This document shows positions 7,853 to 15,521 of a DNA stretch of 64,000 bases, in pieces. Positions within the stretch are counted from its first letter, which is position 1; the number at the start of each line of letters is the position of its first letter. Made by a program: the position numbers and the translations under genes. Origin of the DNA: Sutcliffiella horikoshii (GTDB lineage: Bacteria; Bacillota; Bacilli; Bacillales; Bacillaceae_I); NCBI RefSeq assembly GCF_019931755.1, contig NZ_CP082918.1, positions 3,452,001-3,516,000 of the forward strand, in the 5' to 3' direction. Below the pieces are notes generated by a model. It worked only from the letters and a program-made list of their open reading frames with translations, made no database searches and had not been told where the DNA came from.

Positions 7853-9295
7853 TTAGTTCCGCGCCTCGTGCACTTTCAATTGCTTCCCTTTGACGGTGCG
7901 GTTTTTCATTTCTTTCAGAACGAGAGATCCCTTTCCATTCAAGATATCCACATATGTGTGATTTTCCTGGATGGTAATGATGCCAATATCTTCTGATGTG
8001 ACGCCATCAATCTGACAAATGGTGCCTACGAAGTCCACCGCTCTAATTTTCTTTTTCTTACCGCCGTTAAAATAAAGTTTCATAATATTTCGCTCTAATT
8101 TGGCACCTTTGTCTTCTTTCTTTGTTGGTCTATTTTCCATTTTCACTAAAAAAGAAGTTTCAGCTCTTGCTACAGCATCCCGTTTTGGCGCTTCAGCTCT
8201 TGAAATTTCAATGCCAATAAAATCCTTAATTTCTTCTAGGTGATGATGTTCCCTATTTGAAATAAGGGTAATGGCCTTGCCAGATTTTCCAGCTCTAGCT
8301 GTTCGCCCGATACGGTGTACATATCGTTCTTTGTCAGAAGGAATATCGTAATTGATAACCAGGCTTATATCTTCAATGTCAATTCCTCTTGATGCCACAT
8401 CCGTTGCGATCAGGTAACGGAATTCACCTCGTTTGAAAGCATTCATTACAGAAAACCTGTCTTCCTGTACCAGGCCGCCATGCAATTTCCCACAAGGATA
8501 TCCCGCACGATAAAGTTTACGGTGAACCCTTTCCACTTCTTCTTGTGTAGCGCAAAAGACGATACAGCTATCTGGGTTTTCCACTACTGTAATATCTTTC
8601 AGCAAAACAAATTTCTCGCCTTCTTCCACCTCATACCAAACATGCTCTATTCGATCTGTCGTCAAACCACCGCTTTCTATTTCTATAAACACAGGGTTTG
8701 TCATGTATTGATTGGATAGTTGTTTAATGTCTTCCGGCAGGGTAGCAGAAAACAACATAGTTACCCTACTCTTGGGAAGCAGTTGGATGATTGCCTCCAC
8801 TTGATCAATAAATCCCATGTTCAACATTTCGTCGGCTTCATCAATGACAAGATACTCAAGTCTGTTTACATCAAGCGTACCTTTTTCAAGGTGGTCCAGC
8901 ACCCTACCAGGTGTACCTACCACTATATGAGACTTTTGTTTCAGTTCAAGCCTTTGCCTTTCAAAGGATTGTTTCCCGTAAATAGCGGTCGCCTTGATAC
9001 GCTTGTAGCGGCCGATATTCGTCATATCGTCTTTCACCTGGGCTGCAAGCTCCCTAGTTGGTGTCAGTACCAATGCCTGTGGCTTATTTTCTTCCCAATG
9101 GACAAGTTCACATAAAGGGACCGCAAAAGCAGCTGTTTTCCCGCTTCCTGTTTGTGATTTAACAATGATATCTTCCTTTACTAGAGCTTTGGGAATCACT
9201 TCTTCTTGCACATTGGTGGGCTCTAGATAATTAAGGCTTTTCAAAGCCTTGACAATGTCTTCCCCTAAATTAAATTGCTGAAAAGTTCTATTCAT
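7853..9295 (-). CDS. dbpA: ATP-dependent RNA helicase DbpA
   Basis: 480 residues. Start ATG 9295; the 9 codons before it in the open frame have no site. Helicase motifs in order: Q motif ([11 protein letters not shown]...PTNVQ), Walker [24 protein letters not shown] in [11 protein letters not shown] in LFSATLP, and motif [18 protein letters not shown] DbpA RNA-binding domain occupies about residues 400-475. In B. subtilis (YxiN) this domain targets 23S rRNA hairpin 92, so the likely role is 50S subunit assembly. The RBS (GAAGGG) lies in the last codons of the upstream metallophosphoesterase gene. Confidence 0.92.
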   Translation of the reverse strand: MNRTFQQFNLGEDIVKALKSLNYLEPTNVQEEVIPKALVKEDIIVKSQTGSGKTAAFAVPLCELVHWEENKPQALVLTPTRELAAQVKDDMTNIGRYKRIKATAIYGKQSFERQRLELKQKSHIVVGTPGRVLDHLEKGTLDVNRLEYLVIDEADEMLNMGFIDQVEAIIQLLPKSRVTMLFSATLPEDIKQLSNQYMTNPVFIEIESGGLTTDRIEHVWYEVEEGEKFVLLKDITVVENPDSCIVFCATQEEVERVHRKLYRAGYPCGKLHGGLVQEDRFSVMNAFKRGEFRYLIATDVASRGIDIEDISLVINYDIPSDKERYVHRIGRTARAGKSGKAITLISNREHHHLEEIKDFIGIEISRAEAPKRDAVARAETSFLVKMENRPTKKEDKGAKLERNIMKLYFNGGKKKKIRAVDFVGTICQIDGVTSEDIGIITIQENHTYVDILNGKGSLVLKEMKNRTVKGKQLKVHEARN

Positions 9296-9302
9296 TATTT
9301 TT

Positions 9303-10421
9303 TTACCCTTCTTTTTCTTCAAATTCTACGACAATCTCTAATACTTCTGATCTGCTACCAATCCTAAGTGGCGGACCCCAGAAACCGAACCCGGAGGAAA
9401 CAAATGCATGCAACTGGCCTTTTTTCTTATAACCCCAATCCAATTCAAACAGCCTTCTGGTAATAAGGTGGTTTGGCGCCATCTGTCCTCTGTGGGTATG
9501 ACCCGATACGATGATATCGATCCCATTTTCCTGCGCTTCTTCCAACTCTGCAGGCTGGTGATCCATAGCTATTAGAGGCAGAGATCCATCTAATTCGTTT
9601 ACTAATTGATCAAACGACTTTCTTCTTGAATCTGTTTTATCTTTTCTACCTAACAGATAAAAGCTGTTTCCTATCTGAATCACTTCATCCATCAATATGC
9701 GGATATCCACCTTTTCCATTTCTTTAAGAAATGCCGGAATCTCTCTTCCGTAGTATTCATGGTTTCCAAGAACGCCATAAATACCGAGTGGAGCATGAAG
9801 CTGTTTCATGATAGCCCCCATGTTCTTCTTTTGGAAATGCTCCGGCTCATCATCAATAATATCGCCAGGCAGCAAAATGATATCGGGGTTGATGCGATTC
9901 ATCATTTTCACAAGCCTTTTAGCATGGGCGATGCCCGATAACTTGCCGAAATGCATATCAGAAGCCACAGCTATACGAAGTTTTTTCATTTCGGTTTTTT
10001 TCGGTACGGTCACTTTGTATTTTCTGATTATCGGGCTATATGCATTGTAAAGGCCGGTGATGAAAATACCAGCAAGTATGATTGCGGTTACTGTCCCTAC
10101 CACAACAATGGAAGTCTGTGCTTGAATACCCAATAAGCTAAGTACCCAGACCGCAAGATTTGCGATCGGAAATAACATCAGTCCGTACTGAATATATCCA
10201 AACCATATCGAACCTATAATAGATAACCAGGAGAGCGGTTTAACCATTCTGCCAAGGATATAGGCATACGATAAAATGGCAATAACTAGCCAATATAAAG
10301 CTTCTTGTTGGAACGAAAACATCGCTTTTAACCACACTAATCCGTTCCACCCAAGATAAAACATCAAGATATTATATAATGAAAAAAATGCAACGATCGA
10401 TAATACCCGACCAACGTTCAC
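9303..10421 (-). CDS. Membrane-anchored metallophosphoesterase
   Basis: 372 residues. The N-terminal 125 residues contain four hydrophobic helices. A calcineurin-like phosphoesterase domain follows, with the metal-binding signatures [21 protein letters not shown] and SGHTHRGQ. It resembles YkuE/YaeI-type enzymes, whose substrates are usually lipid phosphates or pyrophosphates; the substrate here is not known. GTG start with AAGGAG 11 bases upstream. Its 3' end holds the dbpA RBS, so the two form an operon. Confidence 0.85.
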   Translation of the reverse strand: MNVGRVLSIVAFFSLYNILMFYLGWNGLVWLKAMFSFQQEALYWLVIAILSYAYILGRMVKPLSWLSIIGSIWFGYIQYGLMLFPIANLAVWVLSLLGIQAQTSIVVVGTVTAIILAGIFITGLYNAYSPIIRKYKVTVPKKTEMKKLRIAVASDMHFGKLSGIAHAKRLVKMMNRINPDIILLPGDIIDDEPEHFQKKNMGAIMKQLHAPLGIYGVLGNHEYYGREIPAFLKEMEKVDIRILMDEVIQIGNSFYLLGRKDKTDSRRKSFDQLVNELDGSLPLIAMDHQPAELEEAQENGIDIIVSGHTHRGQMAPNHLITRRLFELDWGYKKKGQLHAFVSSGFGFWGPPLRIGSRSEVLEIVVEFEEKEG

Positions 10422-10688
10422 GAAAGCAACTACTCCTTTGATACGTACAAGTATAGTCTACTCATTATAGCGAATAAAGCTGGGGAATGGGAAATCTGAA
10501 CATCATAGAAACACTCTAAAAAAGCCGCCTCGTCTCTTTAACTCCATTACTTTTAGTTGATGGTTAAACGCCGCTGTTCCTTTTCGCAAATGGCTTCGCT
10601 TTCCACGGGGCGACCTTGAGCCTCCTCGCTTCGTACACTGCACCCCTATTGTTGGACACACGATCTAACAATAGGAGGTGTAGTCCGA

Positions 10689-11207
10689 ATGACTATATTC
10701 ACTAAGGAGGAAAAACTCCTTGCCGCAAGACGTTACTTGGATGAATTATATAGTTACCGTGAATTAGCTAAACAACTTGGAGTAGACGACTCTGTACTCC
10801 GATATTGGGTGATGTTAGTAAAGCACCACGGTGACCAAGCATTTGTGTTTCCCTATACAAACTATTCGCCAGCCTTTAAACTGAGGGTAATTCAAACTAT
10901 AAAGGAATCGAATTATTCCATTCGAGAGGCGTCGGCGATTTTCCACATCCCAGATCCGTGTATGGTTCGTAGGTGGAAACGTAAGTGGGAGACATGTGGA
11001 GATGCCGCCTTTAACCCAAAAGAAAAGGGGCTATCTACTATGACTTCCAAACACAATAAAATATCCAATAACGACAAAGCTACCAACCCTTCCATGGAAG
11101 AGTTGAAAAAAGAATTAGAATATCTTCGTATGGAGAATGCGTATTTAAAAAAGCTGAAAGCCTTAGTTCAGGAAGAGAAATTACCAAAGAAATTAAAGCG
11201 AAAGTAA
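10689..11207 (+). CDS. IS3 family transposase OrfA
   Basis: 172 residues with two helix-turn-helix segments (about 8-50: KLLAARRYLDELYSYRELAK; about 60-105: FKLRVIQTIKESNYSIREAS), followed by a C-terminal leucine-zipper-like helix (LEYLRMENAYLKKLKALV). OrfA binds the IS ends and limits transposition. AGGAGG lies about 10 bases before ATG. The heptamer A-AAA-AAG at 11147-11153 is in the correct phase for -1 slippage into orfB, giving the OrfAB transposase. Confidence 0.93.
   Translation: MTIFTKEEKLLAARRYLDELYSYRELAKQLGVDDSVLRYWVMLVKHHGDQAFVFPYTNYSPAFKLRVIQTIKESNYSIREASAIFHIPDPCMVRRWKRKWETCGDAAFNPKEKGLSTMTSKHNKISNNDKATNPSMEELKKELEYLRMENAYLKKLKALVQEEKLPKKLKRK
11147..11153 (+). promoter_or_regulatory. 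Programmed -1 frameshift heptamer A AAA AAG
   Basis: The first A is the third base of a codon in the orfA frame, so A-AAA-AAG fits the X-XXY-YYZ rule. The -1 frame continues without a stop into the integrase domain. Confidence 0.88.
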
Positions 11208-12046
11208 TATATGAACTAAGGCATGCATTCCCTGTAAATCAATTGGCGAAGGTAGCTAATATATCTAGAAGTACCTACTATTTCATTGTTCAAAGCTGGG
11301 AACAACCTGACCCTGATCGTAAGTGGAAAAGACGTATTGCGTTCATATACCGTAAGCATCAAGGCCGTTTTGGTTATCGTCGTATTACCGATGTCCTACA
11401 GGAAAAAGGCTATATAATCAATAAAAAGAAAGTGTACCGTATTATGAGAGAACTAGGACTTCAATGCATCGTAAGGATGAAGAAGTACAAGTCTTATAAA
11501 GGAGAAATAGGAAAAGCTGCCGCAAACATCTTAGACCGTAATTTTAAGGCCGATAGGCCGAATCAGAAATGGGTCACTGACGTGACAGAGTTTAAGTTGT
11601 TTGGTCAGGAATTATATCTTTCTCCTATACTTGATTTGTTTAACGGCGAGATCATAACGTACACTATTCAATCAAGGCCCACTTATGATTTAGTAGGAAA
11701 CATGTTAAAACAAGGATTAGAACGGCTAAATGAAGACGATAATCTTATCCTTCACTCTGACCAAGGGTGGCATTACAGAATGCCAAAATACAAAAGGACT
11801 TTAAACCAACATAATATTACCCAAAGTATGTCTAGAAAAGGAAACTGTTATGACAATGCAGTAATGGAGAACTTTTTCGGAATTTTAAAATCTGAATTAT
11901 TGTACTTACAAGAATTTGATAGCGTCGCCCATTTTAAGGAGGAGCTAGAAGAGTACATCCATTACTACAACCACTTGAGAATAAAATCAAGGTTAAAACG
12001 GAAAAGTCCAGTAGCTTATCGAGCTAGTTTTGAGCAAGCTGCTTAG
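11153..12046 (+). CDS. IS3 family transposase OrfB (made as OrfAB by -1 frameshift)
   Basis: The frame is open from the slippery site; a free start would be TTG 11243. After an HTH_21-type segment comes the rve/DDE integrase core: first Asp in KWVTDVTEF, second in LHSDQGWHYRMP, Glu in DNAVMENFFG. The core is intact. The C-terminus ends YNHLRIKSRLKRKSPVAYR, usual for IS150-group enzymes. The fusion product would be about 450 residues. Confidence 0.93.
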   Translation, partial: AESLSSGREITKEIKAKVIYELRHAFPVNQLAKVANISRSTYYFIVQSWEQPDPDRKWKRRIAFIYRKHQGRFGYRRITDVLQEKGYIINKKKVYRIMRELGLQCIVRMKKYKSYKGEIGKAAANILDRNFKADRPNQKWVTDVTEFKLFGQELYLSPILDLFNGEIITYTIQSRPTYDLVGNMLKQGLERLNEDDNLILHSDQGWHYRMPKYKRTLNQHNITQSMSRKGNCYDNAVMENFFGILKSELLYLQEFDSVAHFKEELEEYIHYYNHLRIKSRLKRKSPVAYRASFEQAA

Positions 12047-12238
12047 AATATATGTGTCCAGTTTTAAGGGTTCAGTTCATTCGCTGCGGGGTCTCAACAT
12101 TGCCGCTACTCCCCCGTAGGAGTCTTCGCCATTTGCTCCAATCCACAGCTGAAAATTGCGTAAAACTTACGGTCATGCTTATTCAGTAATCTCGGTTAGA
12201 TACCTTTTCATAAACCCTTTGATGAATGAAGCCATCTT

Positions 12239-12364
12239 GTTGATTGGAGTGGAAGGCGCGCAGACGCCCGCGGGAGGAAGGGACAGGTGAGACCCCGCAG
12301 GCGCAAGCCGAGGAGGCTCACGGACCGCCCGCAGGCAAGCGAAGCGCCTGGAACGGAAATCAAC
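12239..12364 (-). repeat. Palindromic element copy 1, unit B
   Basis: Begins GTTGATT and ends AATCAAC. Inner GGCGC/GCGCC arms and a conserved GTGAGACCCCGCA...GAGGAGGCTCAC centre. It is inverted relative to unit A, separated by a spacer of about 88 bp that is also partly conserved at copies 2 and 4. Confidence 0.85.
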
Positions 12365-12393
12365 AGGATTTTAAACTTTCTTATCTTTCTTTT

Positions 12394-12439
12394 CACTAAA
12401 AAACTGACTCCCATCAGTACAGTCGGTTCACAAAAGAAG
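12394..12439 (-). terminator. Duplicate of the DUF3817 gene terminator
   Basis: This stretch nearly repeats 12723-12769: CACTAAAAAACTGACTCCCA, then AGTCGGTTCACAAAAGAAG. On the minus strand it forms AACCGACT/AGTCAGTT followed by T6. No coding sequence remains next to it. Confidence 0.65.
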
Positions 12440-12537
12440 CTTTTAATCTCTTGGGACGTTTCTCGCTTATCGCATAGCTTGAAGTATTAGCCATGGCCGG
12501 ATCGCTTCATCTTTGAAGATTTCAATGAAATTTCATT

Positions 12538-12658
12538 GTCACCAAGGTCTTCATATTGGTGATGAGGACCTCTCTCCTCCTTTTTCCTCGTCACTGAGGT
12601 CTTCATTACGGCTATGAGGACCTCTCTCCTCCTTTTTCCTCGTCACTGAGGTCTTCAT
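12538..12658. repeat. 52-bp tandem repeat, 2.3 copies
   Basis: Units 12538-12589, 12590-12641 and a partial 12642-12658. Each full unit contains an imperfect palindrome AGGTCTTCAT...ATGAGGACCT followed by the pyrimidine run CTCTCCTCCTTTTTCCTC. Units 1 and 2 are nearly identical after GATGAGGACC. No gene spans it. 12459-12537 shows nothing recognisable. Confidence 0.8.
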
Positions 12659-12724
12659 CCCAACGAACAAGTATAGCTCTGAAGACTATTCCAGCATTCC
12701 ATTATTTTGAAATTTCCTAAACAC

Positions 12725-12757
12725 TAAAAAAACTGACTCCCATCACTAGAGTCAGTT
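12725..12757 (-). terminator. Terminator of the DUF3817 gene
   Basis: On the minus strand AACTGACTC and GAGTCAGTT pair around TAGTGATGG and are followed by seven T. It sits at the 3' end of the gene at 12752-13048. Confidence 0.8.
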
Positions 12758-13048
12758 CACAAAAGAAGATTTTTTTAAATAGTTATCAAATACAAAATTC
12801 CCGAATGGGATAAAAGCAACAACCACAGCCCCTGCCGCCCATTTTAAAGACCATCTTATTTTCCACGTGATATATGCAATGAATAAACAATAAGTGATGA
12901 ATAAAAAGCCGTGTAAAGCTCCTACTACACTTACTGCTTGCGGGATGTCAAACCAATATTTTAATGGCATTGCTAAGAAAAGAAGGACAAGTAATGATCC
13001 CCCTTCTATTAAACCCATCATTCGAAATCTTCCCATAGTGTTTGTCAT
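12752..13048 (-). CDS. DUF3817 small membrane protein
   Basis: 98 residues, three hydrophobic segments (about 10-28, 40-60, 68-85). The pattern GRFRMMGLIEGGSLLVLLF and PLKYW...ALHGFLFITY is characteristic of DUF3817 (YdzA-like) integral membrane proteins, function unknown. It could belong to electron transport or cell envelope maintenance, but nothing here decides it. Confidence 0.85.
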   Translation of the reverse strand: MTNTMGRFRMMGLIEGGSLLVLLFLAMPLKYWFDIPQAVSVVGALHGFLFITYCLFIAYITWKIRWSLKWAAGAVVVAFIPFGNFVFDNYLKKSSFVN

Positions 13049-13148
13049 AATCTATCAGCCTTTCTTAATCAAACATGATTCCTTATATTATAAATCACTT
13101 CTATAGTCCCTCAGCCACATACCCATGACAATACTGTGAATATCCCAT

Positions 13149-13352
13149 TTATCTTGTTCTTTTGGAATAAAACAATACAACTATCTGAACTACTAATGAA
13201 ACCAAGATTGATAATGGAAAAAGGACCATGAATGAAGCTATGGAAGTTAGGCCCCCCCATTCTGGATTAGATAGATAAATATATACCGAATAAAGAGTGC
13301 AAACTGCGAAACCAATACAAATCCCATATAAGAACACCTTATACTTCTTCAT
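13149..13352 (-). CDS. Small two-helix membrane protein, unknown
   Basis: 67 residues from ATG 13352 (GGAGG nine bases upstream). Two hydrophobic helices (about 5-25 and 34-58) with a short WGGLT loop, and a basic C-terminus SKRTR. I do not recognise a family. It sits in a run of minus-strand genes but has about 60 bases on either side, so it may be monocistronic. Confidence 0.6.
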   Translation of the reverse strand: MKKYKVFLYGICIGFAVCTLYSVYIYLSNPEWGGLTSIASFMVLFPLSILVSLVVQIVVLFYSKRTR

Positions 13353-13409
13353 ATCTGTAAACCTCCACAAAAAGTAAAGACAGTGCCGTCAACACTGCCT
13401 TACTGAATC

Positions 13410-13832
13410 TTATTCACTTTCGCTATCTTGCTTATATTCATTAAGCGCCAGGATACCTTCATCCAAGTAGGATAAAAAGCTTATTTCTATTTCCTTGTCC
13501 AGCATTCCCACCATGTTTTCCTGAATTTTTTCAAAATTATAGATGATCATATCGGTTTTCAATCCTCTACTTACAAGTACACTGTTAAGCCACATCACAT
13601 AGTCCACAAAGGTTTGGGTGTCACTGAGCTTATAAGCGGTGTGAAGGTACAAAAAGTGATAAAAATTGTCTTCAATGGTTCTCTCTTTTCCTTTTTCCCC
13701 AAACTTTTCCTCTAAGAAAGGAAAATCATTGTACATAGTTACCACGACTTTTTCCACAATCGGTCCTACGTCCAAGTCACCTATATCTGCTTTTATTTTT
13801 TGTACAGTTGATGACTGTGGTGGCATAATCAT
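13410..13832 (-). CDS. Unknown all-helical protein coupled to the monooxygenase-like gene
   Basis: 140 residues, predicted mostly alpha-helical, acidic, no signal peptide or membrane helix. Contains FPFLEEKFGEKGKERTIEDN and DYVMWLNSVLVSRGL. I do not recognise the family; a globin-like sensor fold is possible but unproven. The ATG overlaps the TGA of the upstream gene (ATGA at 13829-13832), so it is translated with the heme-monooxygenase-like protein. Confidence 0.65.
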   Translation of the reverse strand: MIMPPQSSTVQKIKADIGDLDVGPIVEKVVVTMYNDFPFLEEKFGEKGKERTIEDNFYHFLYLHTAYKLSDTQTFVDYVMWLNSVLVSRGLKTDMIIYNFEKIQENMVGMLDKEIEISFLSYLDEGILALNEYKQDSESE

Positions 13833-14134
13833 GTTGCCACCACCTTGAATTTTGTTATGGTTGGGATAATAGATGCAAGTTCTTGGTCTGGGTATTTCTT
13901 CTCGAGTTCATGAATTTTTTTATAATCTTCACTTCTAACCCATGAGATAAATTCTTCTTTGGAATCCCATTCCATGAAAACTGTAAGTTCACCTGCTTTA
14001 TTTTCATTTTGTAGAAGAAGAAAGCGTTGAAAACCTTTCGCCTGTTCTACCATCCTAGATCTGTTGTGGTATATGGAAATAACTTCATCTGCTTTTTCAG
14101 ATGGTACGATGAAAGTGGAATGAACAATGTACAT
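13829..14134 (-). CDS. Antibiotic biosynthesis monooxygenase / heme-degrading IsdG-HmoA-like protein
   Basis: 101 residues with a dimeric ferredoxin-like ABM fold: beta-strand YIVHSTFIVP, the helix after EKADEV, the central ELTVFMEWDSKEEFISWVRS motif, and the closing strand. WxSxExFxxW is usual for IsdG/HmoA-type proteins. A plausible role is heme degradation or quinone oxidation; the classic IsdG catalytic Asn-Trp-His set is not obvious, so substrate is uncertain. Coupled to the downstream 140-residue protein. Confidence 0.75.
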   Translation of the reverse strand: MYIVHSTFIVPSEKADEVISIYHNRSRMVEQAKGFQRFLLLQNENKAGELTVFMEWDSKEEFISWVRSEDYKKIHELEKKYPDQELASIIPTITKFKVVAT

Positions 14135-14173
14135 ACTTTATGTCTCCTTTAAATGTAATCATAAAGAAAAAAG

Positions 14174-14202
14174 ATGCTGACTACTAACATCACATCTCTT
14201 TC
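14174..14202 (-). terminator. Weak terminator after the sda-like gene
   Basis: On the minus strand AGATG...CATCT forms a short, bulged stem immediately followed by TTTTTT. The stem is weak. Confidence 0.35.
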
Positions 14203-14234
14203 CATCCTCTTCTATTTTATCGGTCTTTTCATTA

Positions 14235-14372
14235 TTATATATTGGGTACAGGTATATCTATTTTTCTCCGCTTCATTTCATCCAATATCAGCTTTAAAAA
14301 CTCTTCGTTCAAGTCATTTATTATCGCTGCTTCATATACTTCTATCAAAGATTCATCACTTAACAAATCCAT
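14235..14372 (-). CDS. sda: Sda-like sporulation checkpoint inhibitor
   Basis: 45 residues, too short for standard ORF calling. Start ATG 14372 with GGGAGGG six bases upstream. The sequence LLSDESLIEVYEAAIINDLN then EEFLKLILDEMKRRKID has the two-helix hairpin pattern of Sda (LSDELLIESY...LNRDFIELIENEIKRR). Sda binds the DHp domain of KinA/KinB and blocks autophosphorylation when replication is disturbed. I found no consensus DnaA box (TTATCCACA) upstream. The neighbours are not the usual yqeG context, so it may be a second sda gene. Confidence 0.85.
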   Translation of the reverse strand: MDLLSDESLIEVYEAAIINDLNEEFLKLILDEMKRRKIDIPVPNI

Positions 14373-14717
14373 TTAAAGCCCTCCCATATAACGGATATTT
14401 TAAGTATTGGATGTTTGCCACTTATTTAATTCTCAAAACGATTTGATTAATTTTTTGTTTATTTTAAATAAGATAGCCTATCATCATCTTTTTAAAATTC
14501 CCATCTTTTATATGTGAAGTAAAGGATTCGTCAATTATGTCTATTACCATAGATATCTTTATTTAGCATTCTAACGAAAATCGTTCCTCTTTGTCCAATT
14601 TTTCTTATACCTTTGAGCATTTCATTATTGCTTTTCGGTGCACTACTTTGCCATTTCAACCGTAAAGATTCAACATTTAAGAACATTATTGGAATTTTTA
14701 TGAAAAATGAAATATTG
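14373..14717. other. Gene-poor stretch upstream of sda
   Basis: AT-rich. Presumably holds the sda promoter. A 67-codon minus frame (14531-14734) starts with TTG without an RBS and resembles nothing I know; it is not called. Confidence 0.5.
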
Positions 14718-14773
14718 CAAAAAAGAAAGCTCAAACCACGAAGTTCTAAAGGTTAAGATTTCGTGATTTGAGC
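14718..14773 (-). terminator. Terminator of the LytTR regulator gene
   Basis: On the minus strand GCTCAAATCACGAA (last codons of the gene) pairs with TTCGTGGTTTGAGC, followed by TTTCTTTTTT. 14-bp stem with one G-T pair. Confidence 0.85.
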
Positions 14774-15493
14774 CAATAGCTCCTGTACTTCATTGATTTT
14801 CAATTTTGAAATATGAGCATATTTCTCATGATTAGTAAAGTAGGCAAAATATGTTTCATTTTTAGGTGTAATATGCGATAACATTCTTAGGTTAACAATA
14901 TAAGATCGATGTGTCCGATAAAAATTCTGATCCAACTGTTTATATATATCACTGATATTTTCATAGGTTTCAATGGACTGGTTGGTTGTATATATGATGC
15001 ATTTCTTTCCTGACTTTTCAATAAAAATGATATCTTCAAAAGCTATGTAGTAGAAGGAACTATTGGAACGGACTGATAACCTTTTATTCTGATTATTTTT
15101 TTCGTCCGAATCCGCAGCCTCAGTAAGTAGCTGGGCTTTGGCACGTTCCAACGCTTTGTATAATCTGATTTTCTCAATCGGCTTTACAATATAGTCGACT
15201 GCCGAAATTGCAAATGCCTCCACTGCAAATTCGTTATAACCTGTCACAAAAATAAACTTTAATTTAGGAGAGAACTCAAGGCATTCTTTTATTGCATCCA
15301 AGCCACTTTTCTTTGGCATATTTATGTCCGCAATAACAAGTTCCACCTTGTTTTTCATCACACTATCAATTAATTCTTCACCGCTATTACACGTATCTAT
15401 AATTTGAAACTCTTTCAGTTCTCCAATAAAAAACTCCAATATTTCAAGAGAATTCTGATTGTCATCAACAATAACTACATTTATTGGTTTCAA
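14753..15493 (-). CDS. LytTR-type response regulator
   Basis: 246 residues. Receiver domain about 1-120 with VVIVDDNQN, phospho-acceptor Asp in LVIADINMPK and Lys in YIVKPIEK. A linker about 125-145 leads to a LytTR DNA-binding domain (about 148-240) with DIIFIEKSGKKCIIYT and FYRTHRSYIVNL. LytTR proteins bind pairs of direct repeats and usually control secreted products. Here the partner is the upstream kinase, whose gene ends 28 bases before this start. Confidence 0.9.
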   Translation of the reverse strand: MKPINVVIVDDNQNSLEILEFFIGELKEFQIIDTCNSGEELIDSVMKNKVELVIADINMPKKSGLDAIKECLEFSPKLKFIFVTGYNEFAVEAFAISAVDYIVKPIEKIRLYKALERAKAQLLTEAADSDEKNNQNKRLSVRSNSSFYYIAFEDIIFIEKSGKKCIIYTTNQSIETYENISDIYKQLDQNFYRTHRSYIVNLRMLSHITPKNETYFAYFTNHEKYAHISKLKINEVQELLAQITKS

Positions 15494-15521
15494 TCGAAGA
15501 AAACCCCTTTCTTTCGATGTA

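Larger units (their letters stand above)
10634..12079 (+). mobile_element. IS3 family (IS150 group) insertion sequence, 1446 bp, complete
   Basis: The ends are imperfect inverted repeats of about 28 bases: TACACTGCACCCC...TGGACACA on the left and, read inward from the right, TGAACTGAACCC...TGGACACA. A 4-base target duplication TTCG flanks it (10630-10633 and 12080-12083), which is confirmed by intact copies of the target repeat elsewhere in the window. It carries orfA and orfB in a -1 frame relation with a clear slippery site. All catalytic residues are present, so it may still be active. Confidence 0.95.
10561..12150 (+). repeat. Palindromic element copy 1, unit A (split by an insertion sequence)
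   Basis: The left half 10561-10633 and right half 12080-12150 together make one unit of the dispersed element: GCTGT...ACAGC ends, an inner GCAAATGGC/GCCATTTGC stem, and a central GAGCCTCCTCG/GCGGGGTCTC stem. The IS at 10634-12079 interrupts it exactly in the central loop with a TTCG duplication. Unit B follows at 12239 in inverted orientation. Confidence 0.85.

Noticed and set aside
12538..12658. Possible CRISPR array
   Set aside because: Only 2.3 units of 52 bp with no distinct spacers and no cas genes.
14174..14446. 90-codon plus-strand ORF
   Set aside because: It is the shadow of the sda-like gene on the other strand; no RBS.
14531..14734. 67-codon minus ORF ending before the sda region
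   Set aside because: TTG start inside the terminator of the LytTR gene, no RBS, no similarity I know.
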